Below are positions 1-7,975 of a stretch of DNA of 64,000 nt, piece after piece. The position numbers and the translations under genes were made by a program. Under the pieces are notes generated by a model. The model had not been told where the DNA came from, ran no database searches, and saw nothing but the letters and a program-made list of their open reading frames with translations. Source of the DNA: Bradyrhizobium huanghuaihaiense. Lineage in GTDB: Bacteria > Pseudomonadota > Alphaproteobacteria > Rhizobiales > Xanthobacteraceae. The DNA lies in contig NZ_VLLA01000017.1 of the NCBI RefSeq assembly GCF_007830635.1, positions 124,001-188,000 of the forward strand, in the 5' to 3' direction. Positions within the stretch are counted from its first letter, which is position 1. Every line of letters begins with the position of its first letter.

Positions 1-488
1 TGTCGCCGGCGACCTGCTATGCCCATGCTTGCCTCGTCGCCGAGGTCGAGGTCGACGACGAGACCGGCGAGGTTGCGATGGTCCGGATGGACTCCGCTTA
101 TGAGCTCGGCCGCGCGCTCAACCCGCGCCTGGTCGAGCAGCAACTCGTCGGCGGCGCCTGGATGGGTGTCAGTCACGCGCTCTACGAGACGCCCGAGCCT
201 TATTACCCGGACCCGGCTCACGGGCCCCGCGACTTCGTCGAATATCTGATGCCCGGTCCCGGCGACATCTGTCCGCACGATATCGCCGTGCTGGAACGCC
301 CTGCCCCTGATGGTCCGTTCGGCGCCAAGGGCCCCGGCGAGATGTGCGCCAATCCGGTGCTGCCCGCCGTTGCCAACGCGATCTTCAATGCCGTCGGCGT
401 GCGCATCGACGATCTCCCGATCACGCCGGAAAAGGTGCTGCGGGCAATCAAGAGCCAGGGCGGTGCACGGCCGCAGGCGCGGCGCTGA
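1..488 (+). CDS. Mo-hydroxylase large subunit, C-terminal part (xanthine dehydrogenase/CoxL family), partial
   Basis: The reading frame is open from base 3 and the start lies outside the window. The visible ~160 residues are the C-terminal end of a molybdopterin-binding subunit. They include the conserved FGAKGPGE segment, whose Glu is the active-site base in this family, followed by the usual PAVANAIFNAVG helix and a closing PITPEKVL motif. The enzyme would hydroxylate a carbon next to a ring nitrogen or oxidise an aldehyde; the substrate cannot be told. It is followed after 10 bp by CoxD- and CoxE-like genes, which serve maturation of such enzymes, so it is probably the distal subunit gene of an operon entering from the left. 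Family assignment is firm and substrate unknown. Confidence 0.88.
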   Translation, partial: SPATCYAHACLVAEVEVDDETGEVAMVRMDSAYELGRALNPRLVEQQLVGGAWMGVSHALYETPEPYYPDPAHGPRDFVEYLMPGPGDICPHDIAVLERPAPDGPFGAKGPGEMCANPVLPAVANAIFNAVGVRIDDLPITPEKVLRAIKSQGGARPQARR

Positions 489-498
489 GGGAGACGCC

Positions 499-1380
499 GT
501 GGCCGTTCGCAGCAACATCGTCGGCATCGACAGCCCGGAAGCGCTGGAGAAAGCGCTTCGAGCTGCCTACTACCTCGCCGACGAAGGCCTTGCGACTGCC
601 GCCTATCTCGGGCTCGCACTTGGTAAGCCGCTGTTGCTCGAGGGCGCACCCGGCGTCGGCAAAACGGAAGCCGCAAAAGCCATTGCCGCCGTGCTCGGCC
701 GCCGTCTCATCCGCCTGCAATGCTACGAGGGCATCGACTCCTCCGCTGCGCTCTATGAATGGAACTATCCGCGCCAGATGCTCGCGATCCGGCAGGCCGG
801 CGACGATAGCATCGACATCTACGGTGAAACCTTTCTGATTGAGCGGCCGATGTTGGCCGCCCTTCGCGCGCCTGATTCAACCGTGCTGCTAATCGACGAA
901 ATCGACCGAGCCGATCAGGAGTTCGAGGCATTTCTGCTCGAATTCCTCTCCGATTTCCAGATATCCATCCCCGAGCGCGGCACGGTCCGCGCGGCCGAGC
1001 GTCCCGTGGTGGTGCTGACCTCGAACCGGACGCGCGATCTGCACGAAGCCCTGCGGCGCCGCTGCGTCTATCACTGGATCGACTATCCCACCGCCGAGCG
1101 GGAGGCGCGGATCATCATGATGCGCGCATCCAGCGTCGCCGAAGCCACGGCCCGCGCCGTCGTCGCCGCCGTCGAGAGGTTGCGGCGCGAACCGCTGAGC
1201 AAGGCGCCTGGCATCGCCGAGGCCGTCGATTGGGCGGAAGCCGCGACGCTGCTCAACAAGGGCGGCGCGCGCTGGCCCGACGCCTTCAAGCGCTCGATCG
1301 GCGTGGCGCTGAAGGACGAGGAGGACCTGCACTTCATCGCCCCCCGGCTCGATGCCATGCTCGCGGAGGCGACCGCATGA
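499..1380 (+). CDS. MoxR/CoxD-type AAA+ ATPase
   Basis: The protein has 293 residues when started at the GTG at 499, which has a GAGGGAG ribosome site 6-7 bases upstream; the frame is open further upstream but that part overlaps the previous gene. Walker A GAPGVGKT is at residues 49-56 and Walker B LLIDEID at about 130-135, followed by a sensor-1 Asn in VLTSNRTRDL. This is the MoxR class of AAA+ chaperone-like ATPases. In carboxydotrophs CoxD works with the vWA protein CoxE to mature the Mo/Cu site of CO dehydrogenase. Here it lies between a Mo-hydroxylase subunit and a CoxE homologue, so a similar maturation role is inferred. Its stop overlaps the next start (ATGA). Confidence 0.88.
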   Translation: MAVRSNIVGIDSPEALEKALRAAYYLADEGLATAAYLGLALGKPLLLEGAPGVGKTEAAKAIAAVLGRRLIRLQCYEGIDSSAALYEWNYPRQMLAIRQAGDDSIDIYGETFLIERPMLAALRAPDSTVLLIDEIDRADQEFEAFLLEFLSDFQISIPERGTVRAAERPVVVLTSNRTRDLHEALRRRCVYHWIDYPTAEREARIIMMRASSVAEATARAVVAAVERLRREPLSKAPGIAEAVDWAEAATLLNKGGARWPDAFKRSIGVALKDEEDLHFIAPRLDAMLAEATA

Positions 1381-2498
1381 GCACCGAGCTGCTGCTGCCG
1401 CGCGCTGCCCGCATCTTCATTTCCTTCGTTGCGCTACTGCGCGTCAACGGTTTCGCCGTTGCCCCGGAGCAGACCACCGCCTTTCTCGCAGCGATCGCGT
1501 TGCTCGGCCCGCGTGACCTCGACGACATCAGGCAATCTGCGCTCGCCACCCTCGCCCCGCCGCCCGAGCGCCGCACCACCTTCGACCGGTTGTTCGACCT
1601 GCATTTCCGCGGCAGCGAGGCCATCGAGCACGCCGACGACGGCGAGGACGACGAGACCGTTCGTCTCCAGGAGGAAGGCCGCGGCGACGAGGAGCCCTTG
1701 CTCTCCGATGACACCAATGAATCAGGCCTGACGGCGACGCGCGCCGAGGCACTGGTCGAGCGCCGCTTCGCCCAGCTCCCCACGACCGATGCGCTCCGCC
1801 GTCTGGCGCGCGAGGCCCCGCGGCGCCTGCCGCGGCGGCGCGGGCACCGCCGTATGCGGGCACGCCGCGGTCCCTTCGCCGATCTCCGCCGCACCTTGCG
1901 CGACAGCGTCCGCAGCGACGGCGAGATCCTGCGGCTCGGCCATATGAAGCGCCGCCAGCGCCCGCGCAAGATGCTGCTGCTGATCGACGTCTCCGGTTCG
2001 ATGAAGAGCCGGACCGAGGAGAACATGAAGCTTGCCCATGCGCTGGTGCACGCCGCGCCCAATGTCGAGGTCTTCACCTTCGGCACACGGCTGACCCGTG
2101 TCACCCGCGCGCTGCGGCTGAGGCGGCGCGAGCAGGCACTGAGCGCGGCAGCGCATCTCGTGAGCGACTGGGACGGCGGCACCCGCATCGGCGACGCGCT
2201 GCAGGCCTTCCTCGCGGTGCCGCGGTTCGGCGGCTATGCCCGCGGCGCCGCCGTGGTCATCGTGTCGGATGGGCTCGAGCGCGGCGAGCCCGACGCGCTT
2301 CGCGATGCCGTTGCGAAATTGTCGCGGCGGGCCTGGCGCCTGAGCTGGCTGACGCCGCTCGCGACAGGACCGGGCTTCCGCCCGCAGACCGAGGCGCTCG
2401 TCGCGATTGAACGCTTCGTCGACGATCTCGTGGACGGAGGATCGAGTGCCTCGATCGTCGCCCATGTACTGGCGCTCGGACGAAGGAGAGCTGCGTGA
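1377..2498 (+). CDS. CoxE-like von Willebrand factor A domain protein
   Basis: 373 residues from the ATG at 1377, which overlaps the CoxD-like stop. The N-terminal half is a helical region. A strongly acidic stretch around residues 82-112 (HADDGEDDETV) is followed by a very basic Arg-rich segment (about 140-175). The C-terminal vWA domain carries the MIDAS motif DVSGSMKS starting at Asp204 (D204, S206, S208) and a further conserved VSDGLERGE. CoxE/YeaD-type vWA proteins pair with a MoxR ATPase to remodel or metallate a target enzyme. The overlap with the ATPase gene and the adjacent Mo-hydroxylase subunit support that role here, by inference. Confidence 0.88.
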   Translation: MSTELLLPRAARIFISFVALLRVNGFAVAPEQTTAFLAAIALLGPRDLDDIRQSALATLAPPPERRTTFDRLFDLHFRGSEAIEHADDGEDDETVRLQEEGRGDEEPLLSDDTNESGLTATRAEALVERRFAQLPTTDALRRLAREAPRRLPRRRGHRRMRARRGPFADLRRTLRDSVRSDGEILRLGHMKRRQRPRKMLLLIDVSGSMKSRTEENMKLAHALVHAAPNVEVFTFGTRLTRVTRALRLRRREQALSAAAHLVSDWDGGTRIGDALQAFLAVPRFGGYARGAAVVIVSDGLERGEPDALRDAVAKLSRRAWRLSWLTPLATGPGFRPQTEALVAIERFVDDLVDGGSSASIVAHVLALGRRRAA

Positions 2499-3379
2499 AC
2501 GGTATTGTCGACGGCCATCATCACATCTGGCGGCAGGCCGACCTGCCCTGGCTGACCGGCCCCATGCAGCCCCGCATCTTCGGACCGTACGAGCCGATCC
2601 GGCGCGATTATCCGATCGAGGAGTATCTCGCCGATCTCAAGGGCGCCGGCGTCACCCGATCAGTGTATGTGCAGACCAATTGGGCGCCCGAGCACTTCGA
2701 GGAGGAAGCTGCCTGGGTCCAGCGCACAGCCGACGAGCACGGCTGGCCGCATGCCATTGTCGCCTACGCCAATTTCGCGGCCGACGACGTCCGCCCGCAG
2801 CTCGATCGCCTCAAACGCTATCCGCTGCTCCGCGGGGTGCGCATGCAGCTGCACTGGCACGAGAACCCGCTGTACCGCTTCGCCGCTCGTCCGGATCTCT
2901 GCGCCGAGCCCGTGATCCGTCGCAACGTCGCGCGCCTGGCCGACTACGGCTGGAGCTTCGACCTGCAGGTCTTCACGCCGCAGATGCCGGATGCCGCGCA
3001 GCTGGCCGAGTCTTGTCCCGGCGTGACATTCATCCTCCAGCATGCCGGCATGCTGGAGGATCTCTCGCCGGCGGGCCGTGCGGCCTGGCGCGCGGGCATG
3101 GCCCGCCTCGCCACATGCCCGAACGTGGTCTCGAAACTGTCCGGGCTGGGGACCTTCATCCATCGCAACGATCCCGCGCATATCGCCGCCGTGCTCACCG
3201 ACACTGTCGCGATCTTCGGCGCCGAGCGATGCCTGTTCGGCTCCAACTTCCCGATCGAGAAATTGTGGACCAGCTATCACGAGCTCGTCAGTGCCTTTCG
3301 CGCAGCTGCCGCCCCGTTCAGTGCGGAGCAGCAGGACGCGATCTTCGGGACGACGGCGACACGCGTGTACCGGCTTTGA
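2495..3379 (+). CDS. Amidohydrolase family protein (COG3618, lactonase-like TIM barrel)
   Basis: 294 residues, starting at a GTG that overlaps the upstream TGA (GTGA), with GAAGGAGAG just upstream. The N-terminal VDGHHHIW (residues 5-10) is the metal-binding motif of the COG3618 group of amidohydrolases, which includes 2-pyrone-4,6-dicarboxylate lactonase and L-fuconolactonase. Further family features are a mid-protein QHAG segment and the C-terminal LFGSNFPIEK. A hydrolytic step on a lactone or cyclic amide is likely. The gene is translationally coupled to CoxE-like and followed by two more hydrolase genes, so it probably opens or trims the product of the Mo-hydroxylase. The substrate is unknown. 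Confidence 0.85.
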   Translation: MNGIVDGHHHIWRQADLPWLTGPMQPRIFGPYEPIRRDYPIEEYLADLKGAGVTRSVYVQTNWAPEHFEEEAAWVQRTADEHGWPHAIVAYANFAADDVRPQLDRLKRYPLLRGVRMQLHWHENPLYRFAARPDLCAEPVIRRNVARLADYGWSFDLQVFTPQMPDAAQLAESCPGVTFILQHAGMLEDLSPAGRAAWRAGMARLATCPNVVSKLSGLGTFIHRNDPAHIAAVLTDTVAIFGAERCLFGSNFPIEKLWTSYHELVSAFRAAAAPFSAEQQDAIFGTTATRVYRL

Positions 3380-3409
3380 CAGACAAGAAACGAGACAGGA
3401 GGGCACCGA

Positions 3410-4258
3410 ATGGCACTGGAGATCAAGATCCTGGACTATGGCGATATCGAGCTGGAATCGAGCTTCCTGGTGCTCGGCCGCGACTGCGGCCGCACCCGCC
3501 GCGTCCTCACCCTCGGCTTTTTGATCCTCGGCGGCCCCTACCCGGTCGTGGTCGACACCGGCTACCGCTCCAACCAGATCATGGAGACGCTGGGCATGCG
3601 AGGGCTTCAGTACCATGAGCACATGATCGAGAACCAGCTCGCGCGTCACGGCGTGCGCATGGGCGACGTGCGCTTCGTCTGCCACACCCATCTGCACATC
3701 GACCATGCCGGCAAGGACGACCTGTTCCCGATGAACACGACCGTCGTCGTCAACCGCAAGGAGCTCGAATACTCCGTCTCCGGCCTGATGCATCCGCAAT
3801 ATCCGGCGCCCGACATCAAGCACCTGATCGACCGCCTGCACACCAAGAGCGCGCTGCGCTTCCTCGACCTCGAAATCACCGGTCCGATCGAGCTGATGCC
3901 TGGCGTCTATTGCGATGCCGCCAACGCCCACACCGAGGGATCGATGAACATCATCGTCCACACCGCCGACGGCATCGCGACCATCTGCGGCGACGTCATC
4001 TACGACTTCAACGACCAGATCGTCACGCCCTTCCACGAGATCCACGACTGGGAGCCGCGCACCACCGGCAACCACGGCACCAGCAAGCGTGCGGAGAAGG
4101 CGGCGATCAAGAAGCTGCTGAGCAGTTCGCGCTACCTGCTTCCCGTGCACGACCGTCCTGCCAAGATCGAAGGCGGCAATGTCGTCGGTCGCCTGCACGA
4201 CCAAGTCCCCGGACCGGTCGTGCAGTCCCTGCCCCAGCGGAACTGGTTTCCGGCCTGA
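3410..4258 (+). CDS. Metallo-beta-lactamase-fold hydrolase, N-acyl homoserine lactonase family
   Basis: 282 residues. The dinuclear-metal motif HTHLHIDHAG lies at residues 92-101 (His94, His96, Asp98, His99), and VVVDTGY at 47-52 is the usual preceding strand. Downstream HTEGS and a C-terminal PVHDRPAK supply candidate third and later metal ligands. Length and motif spacing fit the AttM/AiiA-like lactonase group. Its position in a catabolic operon, with no luxI or luxR nearby, makes a pathway lactonase more likely than quorum quenching; that is inference. An AGGAGGG ribosome site precedes the ATG at 3410. Confidence 0.87.
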   Translation: MALEIKILDYGDIELESSFLVLGRDCGRTRRVLTLGFLILGGPYPVVVDTGYRSNQIMETLGMRGLQYHEHMIENQLARHGVRMGDVRFVCHTHLHIDHAGKDDLFPMNTTVVVNRKELEYSVSGLMHPQYPAPDIKHLIDRLHTKSALRFLDLEITGPIELMPGVYCDAANAHTEGSMNIIVHTADGIATICGDVIYDFNDQIVTPFHEIHDWEPRTTGNHGTSKRAEKAAIKKLLSSSRYLLPVHDRPAKIEGGNVVGRLHDQVPGPVVQSLPQRNWFPA

Positions 4259-4277
4259 TGTTGTCGAGGATCGACCG

Positions 4278-5852
4278 ATGACGCACGTCACTTTGCGAAG
4301 CGAGTTCGAGAACCTGATCGATCCCTATGCGCCGGTCGCGCAGATCGGCACCGGCTTCGACTTCACGGAAGGGCCGATCTGGCATCCGGTCGATCACTAC
4401 CTGCTGTTCTCGGACATGCCGGGGGACGTGCGCCGGCGCTGGGACGCACGGCGCGGCGTCGTCGAGGTCAAGCGTCCCTCGAACAAATGCAACGGCATGA
4501 CCTATGACGCCGAGCTCAACCTGATCGTCTGCGAGCACGCGACCTCGTCGCTCGTCCGCGAACGTCCGGACGGACGGCGCGAGGTGCTCGCGTCGCATTT
4601 TGGCGGCCAGGAGCTCAACAGCCCCAACGACGTCTGCGTGCACTCCTCCGGCGCGATCTATTTCTCGGATCCCTGGTATGGACGGATGCCGGTCTATGGC
4701 GTCGAGCGGCCACGCCAGCTCGGCTTTCAGGGCGTTTATCGCATCGTGCCAGGCGGCGAGCCGAAGCTCGTGGTCGACCGCAACCTGTTCGATCAGCCGA
4801 ACGGTTTGTGCTTCTCGCCCGACGAAAAGCTGCTCTATGTCAACGACACCGTGCAGGCACTGATCCGCGTGTTCGACGTCAATTCCGACGGCACGCTTTC
4901 GAACGCACGCGTGTTCGCAAGCGGCATCCGATCCGAGCTGGAGCCGGGCCTGCCCGACGGCATGAAATGCGACCAGCACGGCAATGTCTGGGTCACCGCT
5001 CCCGGCGGGATCTGGGTCTATTCGCTGCGCGGCGAGCTGCTCGGCAAGGTTCGCGTGCCGGAGCTGGTCGCCAACCTCGCCTGGGGCGGGCCGGACTTGC
5101 GCACGCTCTATCTCACCTCGACCCATTCGGTGTACGCAATTCAGACCAAGGTCGGTCCGCGTCACGAGCCCTATATGAGCGGCCGTCGCGCCGGTGGCGG
5201 CGCAGGCCCGAGCTCGTCACCGGCCTCGCCTGTTCTCACCCAGGGTGAGATGCGGCTCGATCCGCAGCGCTGCGCCATGATCATCCAGGATCTCCAGAAC
5301 GACGTCATCATGGACGGCGGCGCCTTCGCCGAGTCGGGTGCGCCGGGTCATGCGAAGCAACAGCATGTCGTCGAGAATGTCCGGCGGCTGGCGGAAGCCG
5401 CACGCGCGCGCGGCGTCGCCATCATCCATGTCTGGTTCGTCGTCGAACCGGGCGCACCCGGCGTTACGCTCAACGCCCCTTTGTTCGAAGGCCTCGTCGA
5501 CAGCAAGGCGATGGTGCGCGGAAGCTGGGGCGCGGCCCCGGTCTCAGGCCTGGAGCCACGACCCGGCGACTTCATCGTCGAGAAGATGCGGATGAGTGCC
5601 TGGGAAGGCACGCGGCTGGAGACGATCCTGAAAGCCACCGGCCGCGACATGATCATCAATACCGGCGCCTGGACCAACATGTCGGTCGAGCACACGGCGC
5701 GGACCGGTGCTGACAAGGGCTATTTCATGATCGTGCCCGAGGACTGCTGCTCGACCATGAATGCCGACTGGCACAACGCCTCGATCAATTTTGCCATGCA
5801 GAACGTCGCGGTCGTGACCAGGGCCGATACCGTGATCAGAGCGCTGGGATGA
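4278..5852 (+). CDS. Fusion: SMP-30/gluconolactonase domain + isochorismatase-like (cysteine hydrolase) domain with Cys replaced by Ser
   Basis: 524 residues from the ATG at 4278. Residues 1 to about 305 form an SMP-30/gluconolactonase beta-propeller (FTEGPIW, NSPNDVCV, FDQPNGLCFSPDE and LPDGMKCDQHGNVWV are the metal-site motifs). A Gly/Ser/Pro linker (about 302-322) leads to an isochorismatase-like domain (325-524). In that domain Asp338 (IIQDLQND) and Lys436 (VEKMRMSAW) match the catalytic Asp and Lys. The position of the nucleophilic Cys, usually NVCVE, reads NMSVE: codon TCG, Ser469. So the propeller looks intact while the second domain may be inactive as a Cys hydrolase or use Ser. It follows a lactonase gene by 19 bp, consistent with a ring-opening pathway. 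Confidence 0.87.
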   Translation: MTHVTLRSEFENLIDPYAPVAQIGTGFDFTEGPIWHPVDHYLLFSDMPGDVRRRWDARRGVVEVKRPSNKCNGMTYDAELNLIVCEHATSSLVRERPDGRREVLASHFGGQELNSPNDVCVHSSGAIYFSDPWYGRMPVYGVERPRQLGFQGVYRIVPGGEPKLVVDRNLFDQPNGLCFSPDEKLLYVNDTVQALIRVFDVNSDGTLSNARVFASGIRSELEPGLPDGMKCDQHGNVWVTAPGGIWVYSLRGELLGKVRVPELVANLAWGGPDLRTLYLTSTHSVYAIQTKVGPRHEPYMSGRRAGGGAGPSSSPASPVLTQGEMRLDPQRCAMIIQDLQNDVIMDGGAFAESGAPGHAKQQHVVENVRRLAEAARARGVAIIHVWFVVEPGAPGVTLNAPLFEGLVDSKAMVRGSWGAAPVSGLEPRPGDFIVEKMRMSAWEGTRLETILKATGRDMIINTGAWTNMSVEHTARTGADKGYFMIVPEDCCSTMNADWHNASINFAMQNVAVVTRADTVIRALG

Positions 5853-5855
5853 GCC

Positions 5856-6482
5856 GTGGCGAAGCTCCTGCATCTGTCCTGCTCGCCCCGTGCCGAGTCC
5901 GAGTCGAATGCCGGCGCACGCGTCTTTCTTGACGGCTTCCGCCAAGCCCGGCCGGATTGGGACGTCGATGTCGTGGACATCTGGCGTGAGCGGATGCCGG
6001 AGTTCACGGGCCCCATCGTCGACGCCAAATATGCCCGCATGAAGGCTCAGGCCTTCACCGAGGCGCAACGCGAGAGCTTTGCCGAGGCCGAGCGGATGGC
6101 GCTGCGCTTCTCGCTCGCCGATCGGGTCCTGATCTCGACCCCGATGTGGAACTTCGGCATCCCCTACAAGCTCAAGCAGTGGTTCGACATCATCGTCCAG
6201 CCCGGGCTCACCTTTCGCTTCGATCCGTCGCTGGGATATTCTCCGCTGCTGAAGGACCGACCGACGCTGGTGATCATCGCCAGCGGCAGCGACTTCGCCA
6301 CCGGCATGAACCGTGGCCGCAGCGACATGGCAACGCCCTACCTGCGGGAGATCCTGCGCTTTATCGGAATCAGCGATGTCCGTTTCGTGCCGATCGGTCC
6401 AACCACGGGACCGCAGCAGCCGATCGATTCTGCCCGTGAAAGGGCCTATCAGCGCCTTGCTGCAATGGCCGCGACCTTCTAG
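5856..6482 (+). CDS. azoR: FMN-dependent NADH-azoreductase / NAD(P)H:quinone oxidoreductase family
   Basis: 208 residues, GTG start 3 bp after the preceding stop, so translationally coupled. The flavodoxin-like fold is shown by the N-terminal LLHLSCSPRAESESNAG, which binds FMN phosphate. The AzoR signature PMWNFGIPYKLKQWFD is followed by GLTFRFDPSLGYSPLL and a strand ending in IASGSDFATG. AzoR enzymes reduce quinones and azo compounds with NADH. As the last gene of the operon it may detoxify a quinone-like intermediate or serve as an auxiliary reductase. The family is clear and the physiological role is inferred. Confidence 0.85.
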   Translation: MAKLLHLSCSPRAESESNAGARVFLDGFRQARPDWDVDVVDIWRERMPEFTGPIVDAKYARMKAQAFTEAQRESFAEAERMALRFSLADRVLISTPMWNFGIPYKLKQWFDIIVQPGLTFRFDPSLGYSPLLKDRPTLVIIASGSDFATGMNRGRSDMATPYLREILRFIGISDVRFVPIGPTTGPQQPIDSARERAYQRLAAMAATF

Positions 6483-6507
6483 GCATTTCGGCGCCTCAGT
6501 GAGCAAA

Positions 6508-7245
6508 TCACGTGGCGCCACCAAGATAGAGCCGCTTGACGATATCGTTGCCTCTCAATTCATCGACCGAAGCGGCCGCCACGACGATTTCACCATGTAC
6601 AATGATATAGCCGCGGCTCGCGATCCGGATCGCCTGATTGAAGTTCTGCTCCGCCATCAGCACCGTCAGACCGAGGTTTTGATTGAGCTCGCCGATCTTG
6701 GTGATGGTCTGCGAGACCAGTAGCGGCGAGAGACCCACCGAAGGTTCGTCGACCAACAACAAGCGTGGTGACGACATCAGGGCGCGCCCAATCGCCAGCA
6801 TCTGCTGTTGTCCGCCCGACATCGTGCCCGCGAGTTGCGCCTGCCGCTCCTTGAGGACGGGAAATGCTTCAAAAACGATCGCAAGATTACGGTCGATACT
6901 GCGCCTGGCTGCCTTGCGGAACGCGCCGAGCATCAGGTTCTCGAGCACGGTCAGCCGGGGAAACAAACGCCGCCCCTCCGGAACCATCGCTACGCCGAGC
7001 TCGACAATGTCTTCGGTCGAAAGGCGGGACAGGTCGTGCGCCGCTCCGTCGATTGTAAGCGATATGGCGCCGCGTTGCGGCCTCACCAGGCCCGCGATGC
7101 ACTTCATCAGCGTGCTCTTGCCGTTGCCGTTGGTGCCGAGCAAGGCAACGGTTTCGCCGGCCTCGACACGGAGCGAAGCGCCGCGCAACGCCTTCACCGC
7201 GCCATAATCTGCATCAAGATCATTGATGGCAAGGCTAAGTGCCAA
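6508..7245 (-). CDS. ABC transporter ATP-binding protein, LivF type (system 1)
   Basis: 245 residues when started at the TTG at 7245, which has AGGAGG about 7 bases upstream and overlaps the end of the LivG-type gene; the frame is open further but has no comparable ribosome site. Walker A is GTNGNGKS, signature MSGGQQQM, Walker B LLLVDEPSVGLSP. The SPLL after Walker B and the VLMAEQNFNQA switch His replacement (Gln) are typical of LivF subunits of branched-chain-amino-acid-type (HAAT) importers. It is the last gene of a Mo-hydroxylase/importer operon on the minus strand. The substrate is not necessarily an amino acid. Confidence 0.9.
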   Translation of the reverse strand: MALSLAINDLDADYGAVKALRGASLRVEAGETVALLGTNGNGKSTLMKCIAGLVRPQRGAISLTIDGAAHDLSRLSTEDIVELGVAMVPEGRRLFPRLTVLENLMLGAFRKAARRSIDRNLAIVFEAFPVLKERQAQLAGTMSGGQQQMLAIGRALMSSPRLLLVDEPSVGLSPLLVSQTITKIGELNQNLGLTVLMAEQNFNQAIRIASRGYIIVHGEIVVAAASVDELRGNDIVKRLYLGGAT

Positions 7246-7975
7246 GGTAAGCCTCCTGTACGCGCTGGTCGGCCATGACTTCGGATGGCGATCCGATCGC
7301 AATGATTCGGCCGGCGTCAAGACACATGACGCGTTCGGAGAAGCGCATCACGGCCTGCATGATATGCTCGATCATGATGATGGTGATGTCCCGGCTTGCA
7401 AGGCTGAGCAGCAGATCAAGCACTTCGTCGACTTCCGAGCTGGAGAGGCCTGCCATGGCCTCGTCCGAAATCAGGAGCTTCGGATGCGTCGCCATCGCGC
7501 GTGCGAGTTCCATCTTGCGCAATTCCACCTGACTAAGCTGCGTGGCCGAGACGTTGGCTTTCGGGCCGAGGCCCATTTGATCGAGGATCGACATCATGCT
7601 GTCTCGCCGCTGCGCCGCCGAGACGTGCTCGTGCGCGGCAAAATCGAGCGCGACCATGAGATTTTCAGCGACCGTCATGCTCCTGAACGGTCGCGGGATC
7701 TGGAAGCTCCGAGCGATACCGCGGCGCGTGCGCACGTGCGGCTGCAGCAGTGCGATGTCCTCGTCACGAAACAGGACCGTGCCGGGTTCGGTGCGAAACG
7801 CGCCGGAAATGCAGTTGATCAGCGTGGTCTTGCCCGAGCCGTTCGGGCCGATCAGGCCGAACCGCTCGCCGGGCCGAATGTCGACGCTGACATCATGGAG
7901 TGCCGTGAACCCGCCGAAACGCTTGGTGAGCGACGAAATCCGCAGCAGGGGCGACCGGGTGTCGGAGAGCGTCAT
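7235..7975 (-). CDS. ABC transporter ATP-binding protein, LivG type (system 1)
   Basis: 246 residues. Walker A GPNGSGKTTLINC and the LivG-type RSFQIPRPFRSMTVAEN segment are clear. The signature region reads LSQVELRKMELARA in place of a Gly-containing LSGGQ, and Walker B is LLISDEAMAGL. This form of signature occurs in a subgroup of LivG proteins, so I do not read it as loss of function. The gene overlaps LivM (ATGA at 7972) and the LivF-type gene, so all are co-translated. It energises the importer together with the LivF-type subunit. Confidence 0.9.
   Translation of the reverse strand: MTLSDTRSPLLRISSLTKRFGGFTALHDVSVDIRPGERFGLIGPNGSGKTTLINCISGAFRTEPGTVLFRDEDIALLQPHVRTRRGIARSFQIPRPFRSMTVAENLMVALDFAAHEHVSAAQRRDSMMSILDQMGLGPKANVSATQLSQVELRKMELARAMATHPKLLISDEAMAGLSSSEVDEVLDLLLSLASRDITIIMIEHIMQAVMRFSERVMCLDAGRIIAIGSPSEVMADQRVQEAYLGT

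Noticed and set aside
3410..4258. Quorum-quenching role for the lactonase-family protein
   Set aside because: There are no quorum-sensing genes nearby and the operon is catabolic, so a pathway lactonase is more likely.
2660..4291. A 543-residue minus-strand frame opposite the amidohydrolase and lactonase
   Set aside because: It lies antisense to two genes with clear motifs and has no recognisable domain.
7235..7975. Non-canonical signature (LSQVELRKMELARA) in the LivG-type ATPase of system 1
   Set aside because: A subgroup of LivG proteins has a similar signature without the glycine, so this alone does not show a defect.
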